From positions 1 through 6,167 of the forward strand of contig RFNL01000162.1 in NCBI GenBank assembly GCA_009927195.1: a DNA stretch of 6,167 nt, written 5' to 3'. This DNA is from Betaproteobacteria bacterium. Its GTDB lineage: Bacteria; Pseudomonadota; Gammaproteobacteria; Burkholderiales; Burkholderiaceae_C. Both the position numbers and the translations under genes were made by a program. Below the pieces are notes generated by a model. It was not told the DNA's origin, did no database searches, and was given only the letters and a program-made list of their open reading frames with translations. Below are positions 1-6,167 of the stretch, in pieces (the stretch's first letter is position 1; each line of letters opens with the position of its first letter).

Positions 1-937
1 TGCCTATGATCAGTATGGCCACGCCGGGGTCGACCCCAATATGCGTGGTCCCGGTGGCGCGGGTTTTGGCGGTGCGGGCTTTGCCGATGCATTTGGCGAT
101 ATTTTTGGCGACATCTTTGGGCAAGCCCGCCGCCAGCAAGGGGGGCGCCAGGTGTTTCGCGGCAACGACCTCAGTTACGCCATGGACATCAGCCTGGAAG
201 AGGCGGCTGCGGGCAAGGATGCACAAATCCGCATCCCCAGTTACGACGAGTGTGAAACCTGTCAGGGCAGCGGTGCCAAGCCCGGCACCTCGGCCAAAAC
301 CTGCGGCACCTGCCAAGGCAGCGGCCAGGTGCAAATGCGCCAAGGTTTTTTCAGTGTGCAGCAAACCTGCCCCCATTGCCGCGGCACGGGCAAGATCATT
401 CCCGACCCTTGCAGCCCTTGCAACGGCAACGGCAAAATCAAGACCCACAAAACGCTGGAAGTGAAAATCCCGGCGGGCATCGACAACGGCATGCGCATTC
501 GCAGCACTGGCAATGGCGAGCCGGGCACCAATGGCGGCCCTCCGGGGGATTTGTACATCGAGATCCGCACCCTCAAGCACGATATCTTTGAACGCGATGG
601 AGACGATTTGCATTGCGCCGTGCCAGTGGGCATGACCACGGCGGCCCTGGGCGGTGAAATCACCGTACCCACCTTGCAGGGTGAAGCGGCGATCGATTTG
701 CCCGAAGGCACCCAAACAGGCAAACAGTTTCGCTTGCGCGGCAAGGGCATCAAAGGCCTGCGTGCCGCCTTCCCAGGGGATTTGTACTGTCACATCACGG
801 TCGAGACGCCGGTCAAGCTCACCGAGCACCAGCGTAAATTGCTCAAAGAACTCGATGAGTCGCTGAAAAATGGTGGCGACAAACACTCGCCCAATGAAAA
901 AGGTTGGGCCGACAAATTGCGCAGCTTTTTCAATTGA
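1..937 (+). CDS. dnaJ: Chaperone protein DnaJ (Hsp40), 5'-truncated by the window edge
   Basis: Co-chaperone that delivers unfolded clients to DnaK and stimulates its ATPase; cytoplasmic. The frame is open from base 2 and 311 residues are visible. The first ones (AYDQYGHAGVDPN) match the end of the J domain, so roughly 70 residues including the HPD motif lie upstream. A Gly/Phe-rich linker follows (about 41-120, with GAGFGGAGF and a repeated FGDIFG). The zinc-binding region (about 251-433) then has all four CxxCxGxG-type repeats: CETCQGSG, CGTCQGSG, CPHCRGTG and CSPCNGNG. The rest (about 450-850) is the two-part substrate-binding and dimerisation region, including GGEITVPTLQG and GDLYCHITVETP. 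It ends in a C-terminal tail with the TGA at 935-937. The gene is intact as far as seen. In betaproteobacteria dnaJ usually follows grpE-dnaK, which would lie to the left. The ATG at 41 is internal and not the true start. Confidence 0.97.
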   Translation, partial: AYDQYGHAGVDPNMRGPGGAGFGGAGFADAFGDIFGDIFGQARRQQGGRQVFRGNDLSYAMDISLEEAAAGKDAQIRIPSYDECETCQGSGAKPGTSAKTCGTCQGSGQVQMRQGFFSVQQTCPHCRGTGKIIPDPCSPCNGNGKIKTHKTLEVKIPAGIDNGMRIRSTGNGEPGTNGGPPGDLYIEIRTLKHDIFERDGDDLHCAVPVGMTTAALGGEITVPTLQGEAAIDLPEGTQTGKQFRLRGKGIKGLRAAFPGDLYCHITVETPVKLTEHQRKLLKELDESLKNGGDKHSPNEKGWADKLRSFFN

Positions 938-1054
938 CCATTCACCCTTTGAACCGCATATCCAAGCCCTGATCCCTGGTGCAAAGCACGGGGTCTTGAG
1001 ATTGCACCTGCTCGCATGGGCGTAGTCCCTTGCAGCTGTTGGCTAATGCGGTGA
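938..1054. other. Convergent intergenic gap between dnaJ and the DUF1854 gene
   Basis: This 117-bp stretch separates the 3' ends of two convergent genes. I see no coding frame with family resemblance, no tRNA and no repeat. It contains the imperfect hairpin listed separately. The run of A at 1057-1063 belongs to the last codons of the minus-strand gene (Phe-Phe-stop) and is not an independent terminator tract. Confidence 0.6.
971..995 (+). terminator. Imperfect hairpin downstream of dnaJ, possible terminator
   Basis: GATCCC-TG-GTGC pairs with GCAC-GGGGTC around an AAA loop. This gives about 10 base pairs with a two-base bulge in the left arm and one G-T pair. It lies 33 bases after the dnaJ stop, a plausible place to end dnaJ transcription. 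No clear T-run follows on the plus strand (TTGAGATTG comes next) and none on the minus strand, so it is not a classical intrinsic terminator. It may only block read-through weakly or have no role. Confidence 0.3.
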
Positions 1055-1558
1055 TCAAAAAAATCGGTCTAGCAATTTGCGCGAATGCCGATCCAAGCGA
1101 TTGAGGTCTCGGATCAAATACTGCACCCCATGTGCATCGGTGACCAACCAGGTTTGGCTGCTCATGCGCCGAATGTCCTCTTCACCCTTGAGCAATAAAC
1201 GGGCGGGTCCACGGTTGGTTTGCACAAACCAAGTGCAAGGTGCAATGAATCCGCTGACGCGCTCCAAGCGCTCAATCTCGGGCATGAATTCGCGCTCGCC
1301 CACCGCGTGCAACAAAGCATGTCTTTGCGCTTCGCCGATGGTTTGGATATCGTCCACCCACACCAGCTCATGGCCTTGTCGATTCAGCACGGAAAAGCCT
1401 GTGAGGGGATGCGACACCGGAAAAGCCCGCACCACCACCACAGGCGAGTGCACGCTGCCATCGGTGAGTTCAAGCACCCACACGCCAAAGGCATCTTGCT
1501 TTAATTCAAACGGCACAAGTGGTGCTTGTTCGCCCTGGGCCAGGCTATCTTGATTCAT
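1055..1558 (-). CDS. DUF1854 family protein associated with cyanophycin genes
   Basis: A small soluble protein of 167 residues with no signal peptide or membrane segment. It matches the DUF1854 family as I remember it: VRAFPVSHP near residue 44, EREFMPEIERLERVS in the middle, then RLLLKGEEDIRRM, and a strongly conserved end of the form LIRDLNRLDRHSRKLLDRFF. The biochemical function is unknown. Family members are recurrently found beside cphA and this ABC transporter type, and public annotation names some of them cyanophycin-metabolism-associated. The start codon overlaps the stop of the upstream transporter gene (ATGA), with a good Shine-Dalgarno (AGGGG) five bases ahead, which indicates translational coupling. 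The protein is therefore probably made in proportion to the transporter and may act with it, for example as a cytoplasmic accessory subunit; that role is inference. Confidence 0.88.
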   Translation of the reverse strand: MNQDSLAQGEQAPLVPFELKQDAFGVWVLELTDGSVHSPVVVVRAFPVSHPLTGFSVLNRQGHELVWVDDIQTIGEAQRHALLHAVGEREFMPEIERLERVSGFIAPCTWFVQTNRGPARLLLKGEEDIRRMSSQTWLVTDAHGVQYLIRDLNRLDRHSRKLLDRFF

Positions 1559-3837
1559 TGCGGCCCCTGTGCGGTCAATGCCGCCATGGCCAGCCGTTCG
1601 GCTTCGTTTTGTTGGGCTTGCGCATCGTACAAACGGTAATACGCACCTTGGCGTTGCATCAAATCCGCATGTGTACCCTGCTCCACCAAGCGGCCGCGCT
1701 CGAGCACCACCAGGCGGTCAGCCTGTTGCAAGGTGGACAAACGATGGGCAATGGCAATGGTGGTGCGACCGCGCACCAAATTGTCCAAAGCGCGTTGGAT
1801 TTCTTGCTCGGTCTCGCTGTCCACCGATGAGGTGGCCTCGTCCAAAATCAAAATGCGTGGGTCGATCAACAAGGCGCGCGCGATGGAAATGCGTTGGCGC
1901 TCGCCGCCAGACAAGCCCTGCCCACGTTCACCCACCAGGGAGTCATAACCCTGGGGCAGTCGCATGATGAATTCGTGCGCATGGGCGGCCCGGGCCGCAG
2001 CCACTATCGCTTCCCGGCTGGCTTGCGGCAGGCCATAAGCGATGTTGTCGGCAATCGTGCCAAAAAACAAAAAAGGCTCTTGCAACACCAAGCCAATGTG
2101 CCTGCGGTAATCGCTCAATCGCAGGTCTCGAATGTCGACCCCATCGATGCGAATGCAGCCTTCGCTCACATCGTAGAAGCGGCACAACAAGTTGACCAAG
2201 GTGGTTTTGCCCGAACCGCTTTGCCCCACCAGGCCAATCATTTCTCCTGGCGCAATGTGCAAACTCAGGTCACGCACCACCGTTCGATTGCCATAGCGAA
2301 AGTCAATGCCCTCGATGTCAATGCGACCCTTGACCTGCGGCATCGCGCGCGGTCTAGCGGCTTCAGGCACGCTGGAGACATGGTCCAAGATTTCAAATAT
2401 CCGTTTGGCGCCGGCAGCAGCGCGCTGCACATGGGCCACGATGCGACTCATCGAATCGAGCCGGGTATAAAAGCGCCCGATGTAGGCCAAAAACGCGGTC
2501 AACACCCCCAAGGTGACTTGGTGGTGCGAGACCAAAAAAATGCCAAACGCCCAAATCACCAACAGGCCCACTTCGGTGAGCAAGGTCACCGTGGGAGAAA
2601 ACAAGGCCCAGACAAAATTGATGCGGTCATTGACCAGCAGGTTTTGCCGATTGGCCTCGCGAAACCGCTCGGCCTCTCGCTGCTCTTGGGCAAAGGCCTT
2701 GACCACCCGAATACCGGGAATGGTGTCGGCCAACACATTGGTCAGTTCCGACCATACGCGGCCGACTTTTTCAAAGCCCGTGCGCAGTTTGTCGCGCACC
2801 ACGTGGATCAGCCAGATGATCAGTGGCAAGGGCACCAAGGTGACCAAAGCCAGGGTTGCATCGATGGAAAACAAAATGACCGCGGTCATCATGATCATCA
2901 ACACATCGGTGGCAAATTCCAATAAGTGCACCGATAAAAACAAACACAGGTTATCGGTCTCGCTGCCGACGCGATTGAGCAAGTCACCCGTGCGCCGCCC
3001 CCCAAAATACTCCAGGGACAGCTTCAGCAAATGTTCGTAAGCACTGGTGCGCAGATCGGCACCAATGCGCTCAGATACCTGGCCCAGCACATAATTCTTG
3101 GCCCAACCCAAGCCCCATGCCAATAAAGCTGCGGCCAACAGTCCGGCCATGTACCAAGGCACGATGCCGGGCTCTATGTTTTTGCCATTTTGAAATGGGA
3201 CCAAGACATCATCCATCAAAGGCATGGTCAGGTAAGGCGGCACCATGCTGGCACCGGTGGCGGCCAGCGTGAGCAAAAAGCCCAAAAACAAAGGCCCTTG
3301 ATAGGGCTTGGCAAACCGCCACAAGCGCAACAAGCTCAGGGTGGAGGCTGGCCTATCAGCTTCTTCTTCATCCTCTGCAGAGCTGGGGTCTGACTCAGGG
3401 CTTGCAATCGGCTGTGTGGAACCGGTTGTCGGTGCTTGACCTGGGGCATTGAAGGCGGCCATGGCCTGTTCAAACTGTGACTGCAAGCGCAATGCGTCGG
3501 CGTTGTGGGCCAGGGTAAAGCGCCATTGGGCCAAGCGGCCCTGGTCGTCAAAAAGCTCCAAGGAACCGGCCCCTGCATGGTCGCCGTGCAGCAAACGCAA
3601 GCCTGCCCGCAAAGGCCAACGCGCCAGGCATTTCTCGCCCTCAGGCCCTGGTGCTTGCAAGATCAGGTCGGAAGCGGTCAGGACCAGGGTTTGGTGCTGA
3701 AAAAACAATTGTGCATTCAAGTCAACTTCCAGGCGCGCCCATGCGTTTTCAAAGCCATGCATCAAAACCTGCGCATCTTCCCACTTTGATAACTGGTTGG
3801 CTGGCGCTTTGGCGATACGGTCGAAAGAGGACTTCAT
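1555..3837 (-). CDS. ABC exporter half-transporter (fused membrane and ATPase domains), cyanophycin-cluster type
   Basis: A 760-residue inner-membrane protein of the type IV exporter (MsbA/multidrug-like) fold, expected to dimerise. Residues 1-135 are a soluble N-terminal extension. Residues 136-165 are a Pro/Ser/acidic linker (SSAEDEEEAD). The transmembrane domain spans about 170-470 with six likely helices (near 183-205, 226-249, 300-325, 327-347, 408-435 and 440-460). The ATPase domain (about 503-740) is complete: Walker A GQSGSGKTT 538-546, Q-loop Gln586, signature LSGGE 642-646, Walker B ILILDE 662-667, D-loop SSVD 670-673 and H-loop His698. It should therefore hydrolyse ATP. Usual exporters of this fold are about 580-600 residues, so the extension is the odd part. 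An in-frame TGA at 3841-3843 makes the ATG at 3837 the first possible ATG; its Shine-Dalgarno is poor, and Met26 (3760-3762) is an alternative. The substrate cannot be read from sequence. The gene is first in an operon with the DUF1854 gene and divergent from the cphA homologue, so cargo related to cyanophycin metabolism is the natural guess. Confidence 0.93.
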   Translation of the reverse strand: MKSSFDRIAKAPANQLSKWEDAQVLMHGFENAWARLEVDLNAQLFFQHQTLVLTASDLILQAPGPEGEKCLARWPLRAGLRLLHGDHAGAGSLELFDDQGRLAQWRFTLAHNADALRLQSQFEQAMAAFNAPGQAPTTGSTQPIASPESDPSSAEDEEEADRPASTLSLLRLWRFAKPYQGPLFLGFLLTLAATGASMVPPYLTMPLMDDVLVPFQNGKNIEPGIVPWYMAGLLAAALLAWGLGWAKNYVLGQVSERIGADLRTSAYEHLLKLSLEYFGGRRTGDLLNRVGSETDNLCLFLSVHLLEFATDVLMIMMTAVILFSIDATLALVTLVPLPLIIWLIHVVRDKLRTGFEKVGRVWSELTNVLADTIPGIRVVKAFAQEQREAERFREANRQNLLVNDRINFVWALFSPTVTLLTEVGLLVIWAFGIFLVSHHQVTLGVLTAFLAYIGRFYTRLDSMSRIVAHVQRAAAGAKRIFEILDHVSSVPEAARPRAMPQVKGRIDIEGIDFRYGNRTVVRDLSLHIAPGEMIGLVGQSGSGKTTLVNLLCRFYDVSEGCIRIDGVDIRDLRLSDYRRHIGLVLQEPFLFFGTIADNIAYGLPQASREAIVAAARAAHAHEFIMRLPQGYDSLVGERGQGLSGGERQRISIARALLIDPRILILDEATSSVDSETEQEIQRALDNLVRGRTTIAIAHRLSTLQQADRLVVLERGRLVEQGTHADLMQRQGAYYRLYDAQAQQNEAERLAMAALTAQGPQ
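1564..1568 (-). promoter_or_regulatory. Shine-Dalgarno of the DUF1854 gene
   Basis: On the minus strand AGGGG lies five bases before the ATG at 1558, inside the last codons of the ABC transporter gene. With the ATGA stop/start overlap, it fixes the start of the DUF1854 gene and suggests coupled translation. Confidence 0.65.
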
Positions 3838-3995
3838 GTTTCAATTTTGTCAGTCAATGAATACCAAAGAGCTGGACTGTTGCGCCAACCAGCGGGTTCA
3901 TTTCTCAAGCCTGCTGACATCTGCCCCATTCTAACGGCCACCCTTGTTCCTCTGCGTCTGTAAATCCGCATCTTTCCATTCATCGCAAAGTACAC
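3838..3995. promoter_or_regulatory. Divergent promoter region between the ABC operon and the cphA homologue
   Basis: This 158-bp gap lies between two divergent starts, so promoters for both transcripts must be here or overlap the genes. I find no convincing sigma-70 -35/-10 pair on either strand. The best minus-strand candidate is TTGGCG followed 19 bases later by TATTCA, which is weak. A short inverted repeat, GTTG-CGC-CAAC, sits at 3879-3889 and overlaps that candidate -35; it could be an operator half or chance. No coding frame resembles a protein family. Confidence 0.5.
3987..3990 (+). promoter_or_regulatory. Weak ribosome binding site of the cphA homologue
   Basis: AAAG lies five bases before the ATG at 3996. 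It is a poor Shine-Dalgarno. The start is chosen mainly because the protein then opens with DIQILSVRHLRGPNVW, which aligns with the usual beginning of CphA proteins. Confidence 0.35.
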
Positions 3996-6167
3996 ATGCC
4001 ATTTCCAGACATCCAAATTCTGAGTGTTCGCCACCTGCGAGGCCCCAATGTGTGGACCTACCGCGCGGCCATCGAAGCTTGGGTCGACATTGGCCCGCTT
4101 GAAGACCATCCCTCCAACACTTTGCCCGGCTTCAACGAGCGAGTGCAGGCTTGGTTGCCTGGCATGGTTGAGCACCGCTGCAGCGTGGGCCAACGGGGGG
4201 GGTTTTTTCAGCGTCTGTTGCAAGGCACTTGGGTGGGGCACATCATGGAGCATGTGGCCATTGAATTGCAGACCATGGCCGGCTTGGAAGTCGGTTTTGG
4301 CAAGGCCCGTGAAACCCATCAGCGTGGCATCTACAAGGTGGTGGTGCGGGCGCGCCAGTACGACGTGGCACATGCCAGCCTATTGGCCGCGCGCGATCTG
4401 GTCATGGCCGCCATCCACGATACCCCTTTTGATGTGGCAACCACGGTGCATGGCCTGAAGGCCATGGCCGATCGTTTGTGCTTGGGGCCCAGCACTGCGT
4501 GCATCGTTGAGGCAGCGGCACAGCGCGGTATACCCGCCCTGCGCCTGACCGAGGGCAACTTGGTGCAACTGGGCCATGGCTCGCGCCAGCGCCGCATTTG
4601 GACAGCCGAAACGGATCGCACCAGCGCGGTGGCTGAGAGCATCTCCAGCGACAAGGATTTGACCAAACGCTTATTGGCCCAGTGCGGAGTGCCCATCCCC
4701 GAGGGCCGAATTGCTGACAGCCCTGAACAGGCCTGGGAAGCGGCCCAAGACATTGGGCTGCCGGTGGTCATCAAACCCAGCGATGGCAACCATGGCCGCG
4801 GCGTTGCCTTGGACCTGCACACCCAGGCCGAAGTCCAAGCCGCGTGGCGCGTGGCCGATGCCGAGGGCAGCCATGTCATTGTCGAACGCCATGTGCTCGG
4901 CGAAGAACACCGTTTGCTGGTGGTGGGCGACAAAGTGGTGGCTGCCGCCCGCGGTGAACTCGCATGCATCGTTGGCGATGGCTTGACCACTGTGGCCCAA
5001 TTGATCGAACAACAAATCAACACCGATCCGCGCCGTGGTGAAGAGGAGCACTTTCCGCTGGACACCATCCGTTTGAACGAACACCCCCATGCGGTGCTGG
5101 AATTACAACGGCAAGGCTTGCATGCCGACAGCATTCCTGCATCCGGTCGGCGCGTCATCGTGCAGCGCAATGGCAACATGAGCAACGATGTGACCGACCT
5201 GGTTCACCCCGAGGTGGCGGAGGTCGCCACCCTGGCCGCTCGGGTGGTGGGCCTGGACATTGCAGGCATTGACCTGGTAGCCCAAGACATTTCGCGCCCA
5301 TTGCATGCGCAAGGTGCGGCGGTGGTAGAGGTCAACGCGGGGCCCGGCCTTTTGATGCACCTCAAGCCCGCCACAGGCCAGGCCCGACCCGTCGGCCTTG
5401 CGATTGCGGACCACTTGTTCCCACCCAATGAGAACGGTCGCATCCCCATCGTGGGCATCATCGGACAACGCCACACGGCCGGGGTGGCGCAATTGGTGGC
5501 TTGGTTGCTGCACCTGTCGGGCAGTCGGGTGGGCATTGCTTGCAGCCAAGGTTTGTTCATGGATCAGCGCTTGGTGCATTCACACGACGCACGAGGGTTT
5601 GACATGGGTGAGCGGCTGCTCATCAACCGCAGCATCGATGCCGCCGTGTTTGAAACCTCACCACGACACATCTTGCTTGAGGGCTTGCCTTACGACCGCT
5701 GCCAGGTGGGCCTGGTCACCGATATGCCTTCGATGGAGGGCTTGCAAGATTTGGATGTGATGAATGCCGACAACCTGCGCCAGGTGGTTCGCACCCAAGT
5801 CGATGTGGTACTGCGCGAAGGTGTGGCGGTGCTCAATGCAGATGTCAGCGCAGTGGCTGAGTTGGAAGAGCTGTGCGACGGTGAGGTCATGATGTACGGC
5901 ATCAACCCCGATGGACCCACATTGAGCGCGCACCGCCGCCAAGGCCGTCGTTCGGTGTATTGCCGTCAAGGCCATGTGACCTTGGCGCGCGGCGATCAAG
6001 AGACGACCCTGTTGCACCTCGAGCTTGGCCCGGTGGCGCGACTGCTCAAACAACAAGACATGACTGTCTCCCACTTGCTGGCGGCCGTCGCCTGCGCATG
6101 GTCCCTGGGGGTCACCCCCACATTGATCCGGGCAGGTTTGAAAAATTTCCGCCAAAAAAGCGAGTCT
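3996..6167 (+). CDS. cphA: Cyanophycin synthetase homologue (CphA-prime/CphA2-like) with degenerate Mur-ligase half, 3' end outside window
   Basis: CphA enzymes build cyanophycin by adding Asp to the backbone (ATP-grasp domain) and Arg to its side chains (Mur-ligase-like domain). Visible are 724 residues with no stop before the window edge. Residues 1-160 form the N-terminal domain (LRGPNVW, LPGFNERV, GHIMEHVAIELQTMAG, VGFGKAR). Residues about 215-475 are the ATP-grasp domain (SSDKDLTKRLL, VVIKPSDGNHGRGV 257-270, VERHVLGEEHRLLVVGD, EVNAGPG 445-451). In the expected glycine-rich loop, RNGNMSNDVTD (391-401) appears several residues shorter than the usual NLSTGGTA-type form. Residues 483-724 correspond to the Mur-ligase central domain, but the P-loop GTNGKTTT is replaced by GQRHTAGV (490-497), ETARGG by ETSPRH (553-558), and the EDHLG region by DMPSMEG (576-582). 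Structural stretches such as YDRCQVGLVTD and VAVLNAD remain. Arg addition by ATP use in this half is unlikely. It resembles the second, shorter CphA paralogue known from betaproteobacteria; whether it also lacks the C-terminal lid domain cannot be seen. Family assignment is firm; the exact reaction is not. Confidence 0.92.
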   Translation, partial: MPFPDIQILSVRHLRGPNVWTYRAAIEAWVDIGPLEDHPSNTLPGFNERVQAWLPGMVEHRCSVGQRGGFFQRLLQGTWVGHIMEHVAIELQTMAGLEVGFGKARETHQRGIYKVVVRARQYDVAHASLLAARDLVMAAIHDTPFDVATTVHGLKAMADRLCLGPSTACIVEAAAQRGIPALRLTEGNLVQLGHGSRQRRIWTAETDRTSAVAESISSDKDLTKRLLAQCGVPIPEGRIADSPEQAWEAAQDIGLPVVIKPSDGNHGRGVALDLHTQAEVQAAWRVADAEGSHVIVERHVLGEEHRLLVVGDKVVAAARGELACIVGDGLTTVAQLIEQQINTDPRRGEEEHFPLDTIRLNEHPHAVLELQRQGLHADSIPASGRRVIVQRNGNMSNDVTDLVHPEVAEVATLAARVVGLDIAGIDLVAQDISRPLHAQGAAVVEVNAGPGLLMHLKPATGQARPVGLAIADHLFPPNENGRIPIVGIIGQRHTAGVAQLVAWLLHLSGSRVGIACSQGLFMDQRLVHSHDARGFDMGERLLINRSIDAAVFETSPRHILLEGLPYDRCQVGLVTDMPSMEGLQDLDVMNADNLRQVVRTQVDVVLREGVAVLNADVSAVAELEELCDGEVMMYGINPDGPTLSAHRRQGRRSVYCRQGHVTLARGDQETTLLHLELGPVARLLKQQDMTVSHLLAAVACAWSLGVTPTLIRAGLKNFRQKSES

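Noticed and set aside
1055..1075. T-run at the 3' end of the DUF1854 gene (minus strand) as an intrinsic terminator
   Set aside because: The T-run encodes the last Phe-Phe and part of the stop codon, and no stable GC-rich stem directly precedes it.
1894..2925. A 343-codon plus-strand open frame antisense to the ABC transporter gene
   Set aside because: The translation is rich in His, Gln and Gly with no family resemblance or membrane/domain pattern. The opposite strand encodes intact transporter motifs, so this is a composition-driven shadow.
3834..4373. A 179-codon minus-strand frame spanning the divergent gap and the start of cphA
   Set aside because: No recognisable domain, and it overlaps the conserved N-terminal domain of CphA on the other strand.
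4331..5185. A 284-codon minus-strand open frame opposite the cphA homologue
   Set aside because: The translation is Ser/Thr/Arg/Cys-rich low-information sequence. The plus-strand frame has clear CphA domains over the same bases.
5442..5742. A frameshift or pseudogene explanation for the missing P-loop in the cphA homologue
   Set aside because: The same frame runs unbroken with family-like stretches before, between and after the altered motifs, so substitution within a maintained gene fits better.
1..6167. CRISPR arrays, tRNA or rRNA genes, insertion sequences, phage genes
   Set aside because: No regularly spaced repeats, cloverleaf-like segments, transposase motifs or terminal inverted repeats were seen on either strand.

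Overview
The window looks like a piece of a betaproteobacterial chromosome, most likely Burkholderiales and perhaps a freshwater Comamonadaceae. This is inferred from the protein sequences (DnaJ and the cyanophycin-type genes), the moderately high GC content and the gene association. No 16S rRNA or other taxonomic marker is present, so the placement is tentative.

Layout: (1) positions 1-937, + strand: the 3' part of dnaJ, lacking most of the J domain. (2) positions 938-1054: a short convergent intergenic gap with an imperfect hairpin. (3) positions 1055-3837, - strand: a two-gene operon. A 760-residue ABC exporter half-transporter (membrane and ATPase domains in one chain, plus an unusual N-terminal extension) is followed by a 167-residue DUF1854 protein that starts inside the transporter's stop codon (ATGA overlap). 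(4) positions 3838-3995: a 158-bp divergent promoter region. (5) positions 3996-6167, + strand: a cyanophycin synthetase homologue (CphA family) with 724 residues visible, open at the right edge of the window.

The divergent cphA-type gene and ABC/DUF1854 operon form one functional neighbourhood: metabolism of cyanophycin or a related isopeptide polymer (poly-aspartate backbone with arginine side chains), with an exporter of unknown substrate. The cphA-type protein is the most interesting item. Its N-terminal domain and much of its ATP-grasp domain are well kept. However, the Mur-ligase-like half has lost its ATP-binding P-loop and two other nucleotide/metal motifs, and a glycine-rich loop of the ATP-grasp domain is shortened. 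The reading frame stays open and resembles the family throughout, so this looks like a specialised CphA-prime/CphA2-like paralogue and not a decayed gene. A canonical full-length cphA may lie just downstream, outside the window. dnaJ is a housekeeping neighbour with no evident functional link.
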